A stretch of DNA of 64,000 nucleotides from Pithys albifrons albifrons (GCF_047495875.1 NC_092460.1:4521520-4585519); one strand, 5' to 3'. Counted from the stretch's first letter, positions 11,651 to 26,600 are shown. Notes: generated from the sequence alone by a model not told the origin. Numbers and translations: made by a program.

Positions 11651-14600
11651 TCCGTGGAGGTTTGGGCTCTAATTTCAGAGGTGACGCTCGACAGCTCCGG
11701 GAACAGAGGGATAAAGATTGCGCTTTGCTGCTATGGTTTGTGCATTCCTGGTGCTGCCCCAGACGGACCCGTCCCATCGACAGTGACATTCCCAGTCTTA
11801 AAACTAGGCTGGGCTCCTGTAGGTGATCAGGTCTTAAAATCCAAAGCGATATGTTTTGAAGGATTAACTAAAACTTATTAATCGACGTCTGTGTCCGTGT
11901 TACATTGCGTGTGCTTCAAGTTTGAGCCTCTAATGCCGTGGAAGCTGCTGCCTGGGGAGTTCACCCCTCGGGGTGCACACAGAGAGGCATAGGGAAGAAG
12001 CACCAAAGTCAAAACTGAAACAGAAAGTTTGTAACCAGAATTTGGGGTTGTTTTTTCAAGTGTGTGTTTCCTAGTGTTTGTTTTGTCATCTTCTCTGTCT
12101 CTTTTACTCAGTTTTCTGGTGTATTTCTTCTCTCCCACCCCTATTCCAGAAGGAAAGTTCTCTCCTTTAACAGCCCTTCTGCTGCTGAACTGCCTAATGC
12201 TATTGGTAAAATTCTTCTCTTTAGTTATTTTTTTGGGTCACTTTTCAACTCATGACAGGGAAATAACAAGAAACTCTTGAAAGCACGCAAATATTCTCAG
12301 GTCCTGCAAATCAAATGTAATAAATAAATCCACCAATATTTTCTGATTAAGCATTTTGTATTCATGACATAGTTGTGGTCAGGTTCAGGATCCGAGTTGT
12401 ATTTTTTGCTTCTTTCTTTGTAAAAAGCATCATTTGAACTGGTGTTTAAGCCACCAAGCAGATCTGTTTGTTTACACAAGCCATGTGGAGATAAGCATGA
12501 CTATCTTTTATATCAGTATCAGAAGTTAAAATCCATTTCAAGTTCCTGTGTTGTATCATGATTTCTTTTTTCTTAAGTGTTGGTTCCACTATACTTTAGA
12601 CTCTTGAAATTCAGTTATTCTCCTGATTTTTTTTTGTCTTCTTTTTGATCATATATAAGTGCATTTAATTAGTATTGTTGCTTCTTAACTTGGAAATCCG
12701 AGAGTGTATATATAAGGGGGAAAAAAGTGGGACCATATATATACAAAACTGTGTGCTTTGTTTACCAGCAACAGTGATAGAATAATGGCAGGGAACAAGA
12801 ATGATGACAAATGAAACATGTTTTATACATGTTAAAAAACATTCAAGGTGTTAAAAAGCACACAAGAGATGGAACCATTAAGTTCATTTGCTGCTGTGTG
12901 TGGAGGTTCATGTCTCTGCAGAGCCCCAAAGAAGTGGCTGGGATGTTTATTGGTACATCCGTGGAGATTTGATGGAGTAATCCCTTCTTAGACTTGTATC
13001 AGATGGACTTTCTGTAGCATATAACTGTGGGTGCTTTTTTTGTCTTAAGAGTAGTACCTAATGTGGAGCAGTGCTGTTTCCTCAGGAGATGGTATTGATT
13101 TTTGGCTGCTGCTACATTTTGCCCTGCACTTGGTCTGAAAAGCAGGAAGAAGTGATGTGTAAGGATAAATAGATATTGAGATGAATATGTAGTTATCTTT
13201 TTCTATTAAATTAGTGTGAGAGAGATCCATGACATACAATTTTAAGATCTGTAAAATGTATCTTTTCATTAAGTCACGCTGTTAAAATAAATATCCATCA
13301 GCTAAGTGGTACTTTGTGTAGCAACTAGTGATGTGCTACCCTTGGGGTTCACGGCCTTGCTTTTATCACAGCATCACCACATCCATCTCCTACTTTAGAA
13401 GTAAATGCTTTTGTTTTATCTACATCAGCGCTTGTTTCTCTGAATGCCTTGGCACACACTGAACATCTGAAGGTTGGTATCCTGTGGCCAGGCCCTGGTT
13501 CATTGCCATCATCTCACACATGTCACAGGGCATCTGCATTTCCCATAAGTGCTAAGCCTTTCTGGGTCTGTGTGTCTGAAATAGCAACCCCCTGATATCG
13601 CTGTCTGATGTCTTACCCTGTCAATGCCTTAGGAAAGTGAACACGATGAAAGCTTTGGGAGAATATTATTCACCAGTCTGACAAATAAAATCCCATCTAT
13701 GATCTTCAAATGCTTGCAGGTCAGCAGTTTCATAGAAGGCAGCAGAAAAGCTGGCAGATGTTTTCTCTTAAGAGAAAGGTTTCCTTTTTAACTGTTCTAA
13801 GGTCATGTAGTAAAAGTTTGGAAACCAGGGGTTTGGATCTGCAGTTTTGTTTGTCCATTCTGCAGGTTTCCAAGTTCATACCACATGTCTCATGAACAGG
13901 ACTTTTGCATGCAGAGATGTTAGGAAGCATGGGGAATTTCAGCAAGTCTTCCAGAGGCTTTTGGGGCCAGCTTGGGAAGCTGATTCATGCTGGTGGCTCT
14001 TTACACTTGTGTTTATCTCAGTGAGGCTCTGGTCCTGCTTACAGTGGCCTCTGGCTCTGAAATCAAAAGTTGCCTTTTTAGTTTTTGCTACACTATGTAG
14101 CCTTTCAATTTTATTTTTTTTCCTACTCCAAGGTGTCAATGTGCATCACTGAATGTAACTAATTTAAAATGAGGATTACAAATCTGGTCACTATCTTGGG
14201 GAACACGTTCACAATGAGGGATTGCACAACAGGAGAAGTCAAGTGACATGACCATCAAAGGCTGTGATGCCATGGACAACAAGTCATGTTAGGCACTTGA
14301 AACCATCTCTTAGTGGGATTTGGGGTTGTGGATCTGGGTGCAATATTTATGTAAATACAAAACTGTGGAGCTGATTTTGCTTTTTTTGATGTACATGTGG
14401 ACATGTAAATATCCTACTTTGTAAACTCCAACTGTTAGTTAGCCTGACTATCACATGCCACCTTGTCATGGTTCAACCCCAGCCAAAAACCAAGCCCCAC
14501 GCAGCCACTCTCTCCCTCCCCCACCAGTGGGTTTGGGGCGAGAATTGGAAGGGTAAAAGCGGGAAAACTCGTGGGTTGAGATAAAGACAGTTTAATGGGG

Positions 14601-17600
14601 AAAGCAAAAGCTGTGCATGCAAGCAAATCAAAACAAGGAATTAATTCCCTGCTTCCCACGAGCAGGCAGGTGTACAGTCATCTCCAGGTGAGCAGGGCCC
14701 CACTGCACATAATGGTGACTTGGGAAGACAAATGCCATCATTGCAAACACCCCCCTTCTTCCCCCCACTTCATATAGTGAGCTTGATGTCCTATGGTCTG
14801 GCATATCCTGGGTTAATTGGGGTCAGCTGTCCTGGCTGTCTCCTCCAGTTTCCCATGCACCCCCAGCCAGCGCTGGCACACTGGCAAGTGCCTATGTACG
14901 TGCCAGCTTGGCAGTATGAAAATCAGAAGAGGCCTTGGCTGTGCGAGCGCTGCTCAGCAATAACAAAAACATGTCTATATTATCAACCCTGTGTTCAGCA
15001 CAAATGTAAAATGTAGCCTCACACTCGACCAACTGGGGAAAACCAGCTCCACCACAGCCAAAACCAGCACACATCTCATGTTTAATGCTACACTAAGCCT
15101 TTCCCTAATGAAATAACAGAGTCCTAGCAGCTGTCTGATTTTTCAGCATCATGACAAAAAGCCAGAGGTTTTGTCAGTGGTGTTTTCAGTCCAGTGTGTG
15201 TGTATATGTGCACATGTGATAATGAAGATGTTGCACGTTCTTGCAAAAAACTGTCCTTTGAAGATCTTGCTGTGTCTGAGCTGCCAGTGTTGCTGCCAAA
15301 CCACTTTCAGTCAACGGCAAAGAAAATGCTACAACCCTTCTACACAAATTGGTGTTATCAGGAATTGGGCACACATCACACAACAGCCTGGGACAGGGGC
15401 CTCATTTCTAGATAAACCTCACTCCCATGGAACGCCAAGAGAGCAGCAGGGCAGGGCAGGTCACTTTACAGGATCATGGCCTGCATGCCCTGTCTTCTCA
15501 CCTGACTTTGAGCAATTATTTCTGTTGCAAGGATAGTTTAACTCATCAGTATCTTTGTGAGGGCAAGTGTATGCTTATAAATGTTATCAAATATGCAGTG
15601 TTATTAGTCTGCTCCAGAAAAGACAAAATGTTCTTATATAAACATGTTATCCATGCTATTTTTATTCTCTGTATGTTATAGATGAGTTCTGTATAGAGTT
15701 TAGTAGATAAATTTTGATAATTGAACTATTTTAATAATATGTTAATCTTCTTAACTGAACACATGAGATATTTGAAACTAAACTTAATAATTTCCCTTCT
15801 TCCCTATAGAAAAATCTTATTTATCAGGATCATCTGTTTCATCTATTACAGCTTATGAGTAGGTGGCTTACAATGAAAAATGATGGTTAATATCGTAAGA
15901 ATGTTCAACCCAGTAAGTGCATTTTGACAGGCTTTGATGGCTTGAAATCAGTCTTTGTATTTAGAATGGATTACCAGATTTATTTTAGTTGCCACAGCAT
16001 GTTTTTGAGTTTATGCTTTGTAAGTAAATATTTTGCTTATTTATACCAAAAGCAGTTGTGGTTAAGCACTTACAGGGGTGTTTTCAAAACCGCTTGGCAG
16101 CTTATAAAGCTCCTGCTAAAGCCGTGATGAGATTCCCACAGGGAAACAAAGGCCAGTGTGAGCACATATGAAACAACTTCTATACTTAATTCTTTGCAGA
16201 AAAACAGAAAAGCTACAGTTCAGCATCAGAAATTAACATAAGCACAACCACCTGGAGGTTTATTCATGGATAAAACAATGGAATTTATCTTTGTATCCTT
16301 TGTTCTTTATTCGTGCTGGAATAATGAAGGAGTAGTGAAGCAAGCTGGCATTAGGATTCAGTTTATGTAGATTATTCCTGTTTCCACATTCCCATGTGGT
16401 TCACTGTGAGATACTGTACAGTGGGTCTGGCTTGATTAGGCAACTCAGTCCTGATATTGCACTAAAATTTCTCCCAGACTGTTCTGAAGATGCAGAACGG
16501 TGGCACCACAGGGCATGGAACAGGCAGACCAGGAGAACCATTGAATATTTTATGTGCAGACTCTCCGCAGGGAACCCAGATGTGCATTTTTAGGTGGAAT
16601 GGCGACAGACAGACTATTTCCATCCCCAGAAGAGCTGTCGGTGCCAGGCTGGTGCCGTGATCCGTGTTCCTTCCTGTTACTGTGCTCAGGGGGATTGGCA
16701 CGGCCTGCCGAGTTCCTTGGAAATGAATTGTTCCATGGCAATAATTGACAGGTCAGTATGGCATATCAGATTAATTTTATTGTTGATGGCAGTAAAATTA
16801 CCCTGTAATGGCTTCATTTCAAGGATTAGTGTTTGCAAAGCTGTGTTTTGTAGGACCATGTCTGTTGAGGTTTTTAGTAATATGCACAACTATGTTCCTG
16901 CTCCTGGTTCATAATGGAAGTGTCTGCTGGAAGAGTTAGAGAAGTAGAAATTTCTACAGATTCCTTCAATTGGAAATCTGCCATTTTTGCTAACTTAATG
17001 TAAACTTATGCTCTGTACTCAGTTAAAAAAATTAAATCACAACTTTGTGGGTTTCAAGGCACAACACCCCCCCCAGTGATCATCTGTGTGGATCTGCTGA
17101 GTTCATGGGTGACTGTCAGAGAAACACTGTGGTTCAGATTTGTCAGCAGTCTGGAATTTTGCAGGAAATTTCTGGCTTTTTCCTTCTTTCTGTCTGTAAT
17201 TAAAATACTGTCTCTGCCTTATGTGCATCCATCAAACCAAATTTGTGCAGGTGTAATTTCTGCAACAAATGATCCAGAACTTTGAAATTGAAGCATCATC
17301 ATTTTCTCAATTGCAGTTGTTTCAACAGGGTTTTGGTTTTGTTTGATTGGGGTATTTTATAATAAAAACATTTGGGGGTTCATGCTCATACCTATAAATA
17401 ACTGACACTTTCCAGAGCTTGGTGAAAGGCTGAAATAACACCGTGTAGTCATGTGGGCATAGAGCATTTACCAGACAGGTTACTAGAAAGAAATGGTCAC
17501 TCACCATAACTTTTAAAACAGATAATTTGCTGGTTGGTTGGTCCTTTCTGCCAGCTGATCACAGTTTCTTGGGAAAATATTATTTGCAGCTATCAAAATG

Positions 17601-20600
17601 AACCATTCTGTAACCCCAGAGTGGAATATTCTGTCTCCCTGTCTTAGCAGCTCTTTTAAATAGCTCTGAATTTGCTAAATGGCTACTATGATTATCTAGG
17701 TAACCTTTGAAGGCCGTGGTTGGAGAACACATTTTAATCTTTTATTTTAGTAAATGTTACTATTGAAGCCACTCAGTGGCAGTATCAGCATGAGGATGTA
17801 GAGTGATGATACTCTGTTGTACAACACATGTAACCCCCACATGCACTGGTGACTGCTGAGTTACTAAGAGTGCCTAAGGGAATTATTTTCTTGGGCAGTG
17901 GTGTGAGACAACAAGAGGCAAAGTAATCTCAGTTTTTGCCTTTTTGTGTTCTATTCTACATGGAACAGTGTTGGTAGGAAGGTGCTACTTCTATTAGCAA
18001 CAAGGCAAAAACGAGGGGGTTTGCTGTGAATCCACTACTCCCTACTGACAAATAGTTAAAGCACCTGATAAGTTTTAAAGTCTGTTTTATTTACTACCTT
18101 TTCTTTTGCATTCAAAAGTGATCTGTGTCAGTTTCTGTTAAATACTGTGAATCACTTTTTGCTCTTTAATAATGAGTCTAAAGTGTGCATGAAATCTGCC
18201 AAAACACACACACACACAAAAAAAACCAAACCAAAAACCAAAAACAAAACCAAAAACCCCCAAACCTTACTATGATAATTCCTTTTGATTGCATTGATGT
18301 GAGTTTTGTTTGTTGCTGGTTTCAAGTTATCAGTTTTTTCATGGAAGTTTACATAGTTCATGAGCAACAGGACTAGAATCTCTGCCATGGCAATGTCTTG
18401 GTTTTTTGTTTGTTTGTTTGTTTTTTAATAACCTCTAGTTAAAGTGATTTTTGAGATTTGGACATGTGATACTATTTTCTTTCCAGTTCCACCATTGTAA
18501 TGTGCTCTTATGTCTGTTAATTAACAGGCAAATAGTAAAGTAGGTGTTAGTTTGCCTGTTCTATACTGAAAAAGCTGGGAGGGATTTTTCTGCTGGTTTT
18601 GTATTTTTAAAGTAACTTATGTTGATAAGAGCCTTCAAAAAAACCTTAGAGCTATTATTAGACTTTTGAAGATGTGATGCTGTTTCAGTAGCTTTGCATA
18701 TTAAATTTTTCCTGTACATGAATATCTAGGGTTTGCCCCAGAGCCGAAATTATAACTGTAACAACTGAGAGCAACTTCAGTGTTTCCCTGGACATATTTC
18801 ATGCTGATCAGATGTATCAGGGAGGGTTGCTGAGATCTGGTTTGCTTTTATCCTTTCTTCAGCTGGTACCTGAGCAACAGCTGCGTTTTCTTCTGTTTCC
18901 TTAAAACCTGCTCTGTTGCTTCTGTTTCCAGATTTAGTCGTTTTACACATTTTTGTTTCCTCTTCTGAGACACAATGGGAGGTTGCTTTGTCTTTGATCT
19001 TCATTTTTCTTTAGAAAACCTACTTAAGCTTCTGAAAAGAAAAAAATGTTTCCAGTTCTAACAAACTGAATGTGCCTTAGCAATTTTGACCTCATTCCTC
19101 CAAAAATTGTCTGTGGGATTGTGTGCTGGGAATTGTAAGGTGGGTGTTACGCTGTGCTATTCGTGTGGTGACAGGAGCCAAGTGATGTCTGGGGGTGTGG
19201 ATGCACCGTCCCATGCCTCAAGCATTGAAGAGTCATAATGAAGTTTAAAAATAGAATCATTCAGATTGGAAAAGGCCTTTCAGATGATGGGGTGCAGCTG
19301 GTGCTGTATGTACCTAAAGAGAGCAGCTCCAGGTGGGAGGTGGGAATGGGCAGTCTGAGGGTGAGCTGGAGGAGCTGAACCTTTCCTGGTGTACCAGGGT
19401 GTCTGGGAGTGAGACCAGCCCATGGATCTCACGGCTTTATGGGCTGTGCTGGTGGTAGATGTGGCTCGAAGACCCAAGTGCCAGTGGTGGCAGAGCTGTC
19501 ATGCATGTTCCTTGCATGCAGTGGGTTACATGGCACTGGGCGAGAGAGCTGCCCTTTGGGATTTGTGCATCTCCTCAGCTTGAGTGCCTGTCCTGTCCAT
19601 CGGGGACTGATAAGGGTGTGACTGGCCCTGGAGAGGGCGGTGCGGGGCTGAAGGAATGTCCCGCCATCATCCCACCACCATCCCGCCATCCCACTATTGG
19701 ACCATCATCCTGCATCCTGCCATCCCACCATCATCCCATATCCCGCCATCAACCCGTATTCCGCCATCCCTCCATCATCCGATATCCCACCACCATCCTG
19801 CCATCCCACCACCGGATCATCCCGCATCCCGCCGGCTGTGCGCCTGCGCCACCTAGCGGCCTGCGCTGAGCGAGCAGCGAGAGTGGATGATGCAAACTAC
19901 AGATTGTCTTCTTTTTTTTAAAGTGTGAAGCTGAAAAAGGGGGTTGAGGTGCATTAAACGCAGTTAAAAATAATTGCAGAATATGACCCTGCAGTCCCCC
20001 TCTGGTAGCCCATCACCTGAGAACAGCAGGGCTCTGAGGGCATGTGGTAGCTCTGAGAGCTGCACTGTGCTTCTTGGTTTAAAACTCTTAATTCTCCTGT
20101 TTAATCAACATATTTTACAAGTTACATGGTAAATATTAACCTATTCACAAGTATAAAAGCACTTCAATCATCACGAATCATTTAGAGATAGGAGTTGGAC
20201 TTCCACTTTGACACGTGAATATTTCAGCCTCACACTCATGGAATTCACGTTCCCCCTCCATCTCCCTTCTTCCCCTCCATGATAAAATAAATATTTTAAT
20301 TAATCTGTTCTTTGTTTTCAAGATCACTTCCTGGTATGACAGCGGCTGAATGTGCATCAAATTTGAAGAGGATTTACACAGTACAAACAGTGCAGGTAAA
20401 GTGTCTGGCTCTGCTCAGGGGCTGCCACACATCACTGATGCAACTTCACACCTGGAGTTTCGGTTTTCCTCCTCGCATGAGTCACAGTTGTGGCTTTGCT
20501 TACCTGAGGTGTGAAACGTGAGTTTTGTTGGAGTTGTGTGTGTCTTTTACTGAGTCATTGCTTGATTTTCACTTGGCTTTTCAGACCAGGAAAGGAGGAG

Positions 20601-23600
20601 GCATATTGGATTATTAAATTTTCCTCAGTTTCCACTTGTTATACTTGATTTATTTTAGGTATTTTTCTGCTTTTTTCCCATGTTTTATTTAACAAAGAAA
20701 ATCATTACACAAAGACTAAAAATTGCGGCTTGTGGGGTGGGTTTTTTTGCCTTTCCTCCTTAAGCATGAATCAAATAAAAAAATTAGCAAACTGATTGAA
20801 TTAAAGTACTCTTACATCATGGAAAACTCACAGTGAGGAGAAATTCTGCATGTCTGTATCATCTGCCAGTGCCCAGCAATGGGCATCTCTTGCAAGTAAA
20901 ATTGCATTTCTGTTTTGATACCACAGTTAGCATGAAGTGTAGCAAATTGGTGTTTGTCTCACCTTAATGCTAAGCTGACTCTAGTTCACTAAATCTGAAA
21001 TTCTAAAGCAGTATCAAACCCTACTCTTTGAGAAGCACAGCTATAGTGTTCTACTGGAGTTTTAAATACGGCTTTCATATAATATGGATTTCCTTGGGAA
21101 GGTAAAGCCAAAACTCCATCACTGTCCTTCATGGCCAGTACCTACTCAGTGAGGAATTTCAGCATTCACCACCTGAAGGATGTTTTCAAGCCAAAACCTG
21201 CCAAACAAAGTCTGTGGTTCAGGACATAAAGAGCTCTCAAATGTTTCCACAGCCATCTGCCAGCGTAGCTCTGCTGCTTCTTTTGTCAGTAGCTTTAGGG
21301 TTTGGGCAAACAACGAGGTAAGAATAAGATGAAAGTTAAAACTGGTGTTTCATACCAAGTTTTTATATTTTTAATATTTTTCCATCTCTTCTTGGAACTG
21401 GGAAATGGTAATGGCTGGTAGGCATAATCACCAAGGGCCGTAAGATTTATCACATAATGTTGCAATCTTTGTTTCTAAAGTTGTGCTAATGATTAAGTAT
21501 TAGATAATACTTAATGTATTAGATAATATTTAAATATTATGTGTAGATAATACTTAATGAGTTGCACTACTGATTAATATTGCATCACCACATGTTGATG
21601 CAACTTAAGTCTTTAAAGATCTTATTCCCAGCTGTTGGATAAAGAAGAAAAGGAATTGGGATCTTTTCAGTCATCCCTCCCTGTTGCTCACTACTGCTTT
21701 TGAGTGCCTTTTATCCACCCCAAACATGCATGACAGCTTCTGCTTTTACCAGCAGGAACACTGGGAAGTAATCCAGTGGTTCCTGGTAACTTGGGTCTTC
21801 TGATTTCACCCCCGTTCCTGTATTAAAATGTGCATCTCACATTCTTTGCATCTGGCTGAAACCTTTCACTTAGACAAAGTAGTTGACTTGCTAGTTAGGC
21901 ATTTAGTTCACCAGAATTATTGTTTGTGCTGTCTTTGTAACTCAAGATGGCCACAATGAAGTTTAGGCTAGGCTAAAATATTTGATATAAGTTTCTTCTA
22001 ATGTGCTAAGAAATTATTATGTACTGCTTTGTTCTCACATACTTAGTGTAACTCTGTTTTTGATGATTTCCCCCCCTCTCTATTCAAAAGGCCTTTGACT
22101 CTAAAATAATCCGCAATTTGATGCTTCCCTTCTTTCCACCTTCACTTAGGCAGAATTGGCATCTAAAAAAAAGTAGAAATTCACTTGTAACAAGTTCTTT
22201 TCAGAGCATTTTATTATAACATAGAAGGTGCCAGTTCTCTAGGAGAAGGATATATAATTGTTTTAGAGAAAATTAGCAAGGCAGTAAATCTGCAGGAAAC
22301 ATACTCTCTTGTGTTAATGCAACTAGTGTTTTTTCTTTTCAAGGATTTCTGGAGTGTCTACAACAACATTCCCCCTGTGACAAATTTGCCTCTGAGATGT
22401 AGTTACCATCTAATGCGGGGAGAAAGACGCCCACTTTGGTACGTGTGTTGTCATCAGACATTTCTGGGAATGGGCAGTGGAAGAACCTGAAGTGGAGAAA
22501 GGAGACAGGTGTGGGACAGGAATGTCTTGTTTCTGTTGCCTGAAAACACTTGAACTTAAGAGACCTATGAAAGAAATACCCTGAGGTTCTTGTTCAGACT
22601 AAAAGTGACTTGTATTAAAAACACAGAGTGTAATTTAATTGTCTACCTCTGGATGTGTCAGAAATTAAATTATGAAATGGAAGCTAAAAAATCAGAATAT
22701 GACTGAATATCAGTTCAAGAGTACACAGAATAGGTTACTTCTATTTGAATTTTTTTAACTTGCACATTTTTTTCTTTCCACTGAAGCTGGTGCAATAGTG
22801 GTGCAAACAACAGATGGTCCTTCACTGTTCTACACCTGTGCCTAGACATGCACATACACCTTGGATTTAAACTAATACAAGGCATTATGAAGTGATTTAT
22901 TGCAGCAAATTCCTACTTGATTGTAGGATAGCAATAGAATAAAGTATAAACAATTGACTTCCTTTCAGAGCACAATTTTTGCATCCCTTCTTCCTCATGC
23001 AGTTCTGTCACATCTCAGTTAGAGAACCTCAGCACTTTCTGAAGAGTTTTGGTATTTTTGGCATTGTTTGCATAGATTGTGATTGGATTAGAGTTCTTTA
23101 ACTTGATGGTAGTATGTCTAACTGGGTGGTGACTTAGTACAGGAGATTTCTGTCCTAATGTACTGGAGAAGTAAATAATTTTCTAAAGTGAAATGCATCT
23201 GAAAGTCTAAATTAATTTTCTGAAAATACTGTGACTGGTCAGAATAGCTAAACTGGGTTTGAAAAAAATGTTGGTGTCTGTATAAATCAACTGGGCCATC
23301 ATGTGCAGGCCTTTGTATCTGTAAGGATGAATGAGAACATTTTGGAGTTCGGGTTTTTGTGTGTTTTTTTTTTCTGTTTTTAGTTTCGATTTGGTAAGTG
23401 ACTATTAGAGGTGTAAAAATGCAAAGATCATTTCTGAAAATTAAACATCTCTTTTAAGCCTATCAAAGTAATTTTGTGTTTTAGGAAAGGGATTGCAAGA
23501 GATTGATCTCATTATCAGTAACCCACTAACTTTTCAGTAATTACTGCCAAAAGGGTACTGGACATTTTCAGCATGTTGTATGTATATATATACATATATA

Positions 23601-26600
23601 AATATATGCATATACACTGTTTTTTTTTGGGGGGGGGGAGGTGTTGGTGGGGTTTTTTTGTTTGGTTTGGTTTGGTTTTTTTGAGAGATTGAGAAACAAA
23701 TTCTGAAGTAAGAATTGAGGACTGCAGCTTTCAAAGATGTCCACCCAGAATTTCCCTCCTCCTTTCCCCAGCATCGGTCAGGACTGGTGGAAGACCACTG
23801 GCCCTGGGGAATCTCCATAGGTTTCATACTGGGTTTAGGTATTCCAAAGATGAATTTTAGGTTATTCCTTTTACTTTACTTTTACAGAATTTTAATAGGA
23901 AAGTAAAAACCATAATTTAAAATCTTACTAAAAGAATTGTGACAGAATAAACTTGAGACGTTCACAGGTTTGTACGTTTTGCCTCTGTCGTGACAAGGCA
24001 GTTTAATGGTTATGTCTGCCCTGACCCTGGGCAACTTCAGGCTGTTTTTAATAAGAGCAATTCATTTCTAGCTGTCACAAAACCAAAATGAAGTGCACTC
24101 GTGTTCTTTTGTTACGTTGGATAAATGGGAGACTAATAAGTTGCGTCTGTGAAAATGTGCCAGAGGTTTTCCAAAATAGAAGGTTACCATAGTAAAATGT
24201 AAAATTGTTTTGTGGCTTGTTCCCATACAGTGTGCAGCCACTTCAAAGATGGTCTGTAGTCAAGGAAAATGTAAGTATTTTCCAATGCACAAAACTTAGG
24301 AAAGGGATTAGGTGTTGAGAGATACACTTCATATGAACAATGGAAGAATTATCTCTGATGTCAGAAGTCAGAGTCATGCTCCCTGGAGTTAGTAATTGCA
24401 TTTCAGATGGGATTTTTCTGGGAAAATTAAACCACAAACATAAAGTTATCTAAATGTGGACTTGAGTATTTATTTTCACTGATCTATTTCCCATAACAGG
24501 GAAGAAGAAAGCAATGCCAAAGGAGGTATATGGAAAATGAAGGTCCCAAAAGAAAGTACGGTATGTTATATTGACTTTTTACTCAGACCTTGTTTAGTAA
24601 GGGAGTTTCTTTAAACTCTCTCTGATAAAGCTGTTGTAAAACTTTTTACTTCTGACATCATCCAACACAACAACCAGTGTTTCAACATCCATAACCTTTT
24701 AAATACAATGAGCAAAAGTTTCTTTTCTAGTAATTCCATATCTCTTGCTTTAGATAACATTTGGCAACTTATTATCAAGCAATTGAAAGCTGCAGTGTTT
24801 CCATTTTGAGACATGTGAATTTATAATCACCTTTGTTCTCAATACTGTTTGCTTACAGGCATAAAAAGAAAACAGGAAATCTTTTCCTGATAATCTATGG
24901 TGTATTATAGCCAGAACCACAGCAACACTCTTCACAAGTCCATGCAGCACAACATTCAGAGTTCCACTGAAATGCTCCTAAACTCTGTCCAACTCTGTAG
25001 GACCATTTCCTCTTGGCATGGCTTGTTTGTACCTGTGATGTCTCTGAGTAACCTGTGACTTTCTATAGCCAAACATGGGCCAAGACTTTCTTTCCACCAG
25101 TAACTGACGGCTGTGCTCCCACTGGAAGGGGCAAGATCTTGCTTCATTCTGTTCTGATCATTCCTGCACTGGCTCTGATGCTCTGATATTTAGTGAGCCA
25201 GTTTAGTGCACTCTGTTGTCACAAAAAATCTGCTGTTTATTTTATTTTTAATTAGTGTGTATGGCCAAGAGAGTTTATTGATGGGCATAAAGTAGAAAAG
25301 ACAAGTAGGATCATCCCCCATGGCAACAGTGAGTTGTCAGAGCACCTTCTGTGCATTTTGGGGAATTGTAGTGCTGCTCAGGTTCCGCAGCCTCCCCTCC
25401 CTTCCCCCCCGCCCCTTTTTTTTTCTTTTTAATTTAAAACTGTTAAAGATCAAGTCTGTTTAGGCATGCCATTGTTTAAGCCCTGATGAAATTACTGGGT
25501 TTCTCTTTTCATCCCTAATCAAATGCATGTGAGTAACTTCTCCTGTAACCTTCCATGGTGAGGAGATTTGACCTCTTCACACGTAGTGTTTATGTGTGCA
25601 AGTGTGCTCTGGATCAGCCCTTTAAACACGAAAAGTGAAGTGTCAGAAAAATGTGACAGCCTCACAGAAGGCATTAAATGCTGAAAGATAGCACTCAATT
25701 TCAGCCAAAAGTTAATTGATTTTTGCCTGTGGGCTTTTTCCCTGTATGTGAGTTGCAGCTTTCCTCCCCTGCAGTCCCAGGTGATCACAAAAGACTCAAA
25801 TTGTCTTTTTCCTCTTATAATCCAAGGTGTGAAGATTGTCAGACGTGACAAGTGGTTTGGGGAGCCATCATTACTGGGCAGTGAATTTAGGGACCCCAGA
25901 GGCCTTGTTTTTCAGAGGCTGAATGACAGTCCATTTTTGAAATGAAGGTACTTTTGATCTCTCAAACTGCACACCACATGACCCCAGTCACTTCAGAAAG
26001 ATTTGCTTGAAGGTGAACTTCAGTCAGCTTTCAGTAAATAACATAAATAATACTTTTATGTCTGCTTCTCATTTTTTGGTTCATTCTTCATCACATGTGT
26101 GCACAGCATCTCCTTGACTAAGATGAACCATCTTGTACAGACCTACCAATTAATTGCATAACACAACATGTACTTTTTTTTTTCTAGACAGCCTCAGAAA
26201 GATAAATCACTCAAAACTGAGCTAGCAAACCTAACTTTTAAGTTCAAAAATAATAATGTGAATATAACTTTTTTCTGCCTCCTTAGGCTGCAGTTTGGAA
26301 AGAGCTACTGTTGGCAACTATTGGGGAGCAGTTTACAGATTGTTGTGCAGCAGGTAATGCTTCAGGCGAGCATGACAAATTGAGTTTGAATACAGAACAT
26401 GGTAACACTGCTAAAAGTGGGGTGTAGGGCTGGAAATCCTGTTCATACCTGTAGCCATTAAGAAGAGGATAAGGTATGCTGCCTACCTTAGTAGAAGACT
26501 CAAGCTCAACAGCTTACATCTGTGGGAAGCCAGCAGGTTTTCTAGTTGTTAAACATCTATCTGTTAGCCAGTATTTAAGTGATTAATTTTCACTCCCCAG

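Larger units (their letters stand above)
11405..20322 (+). other. EIF4E3: EIF4E3 intron 1
   Basis: This is an 8.9 kb intron, GTGAGT to CAAG. It holds the remaining part of the CpG island, an antisense solo LTR (14464-15071), A-rich simple repeats (18204-18265), a CR1 scrap (19249-19290), a CCATC minisatellite (19658-19833) and CTCF-like sites near 19.85 and 20.0 kb. I found no coding exon in it. Confidence 0.85.

Noticed and set aside
11138..11881. 247-codon open frame overlapping EIF4E3 exon 1
   Set aside because: It is in a different frame from the conserved exon and reads through its splice donor. It is a CpG-island artefact.
17770..17805. CAGTGGCAGTATC block resembling the 5' end of U4 snRNA
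   Set aside because: Only 13 bases plus a short ATGAGG match. The rest of U4 is not present, so chance or a very decayed copy.
19658..19869. His/Pro/Ser-rich repeat frames over the CCATC minisatellite
   Set aside because: The frames exist in several registers and arise from the repeat. No flanking exon signals fit a gene.
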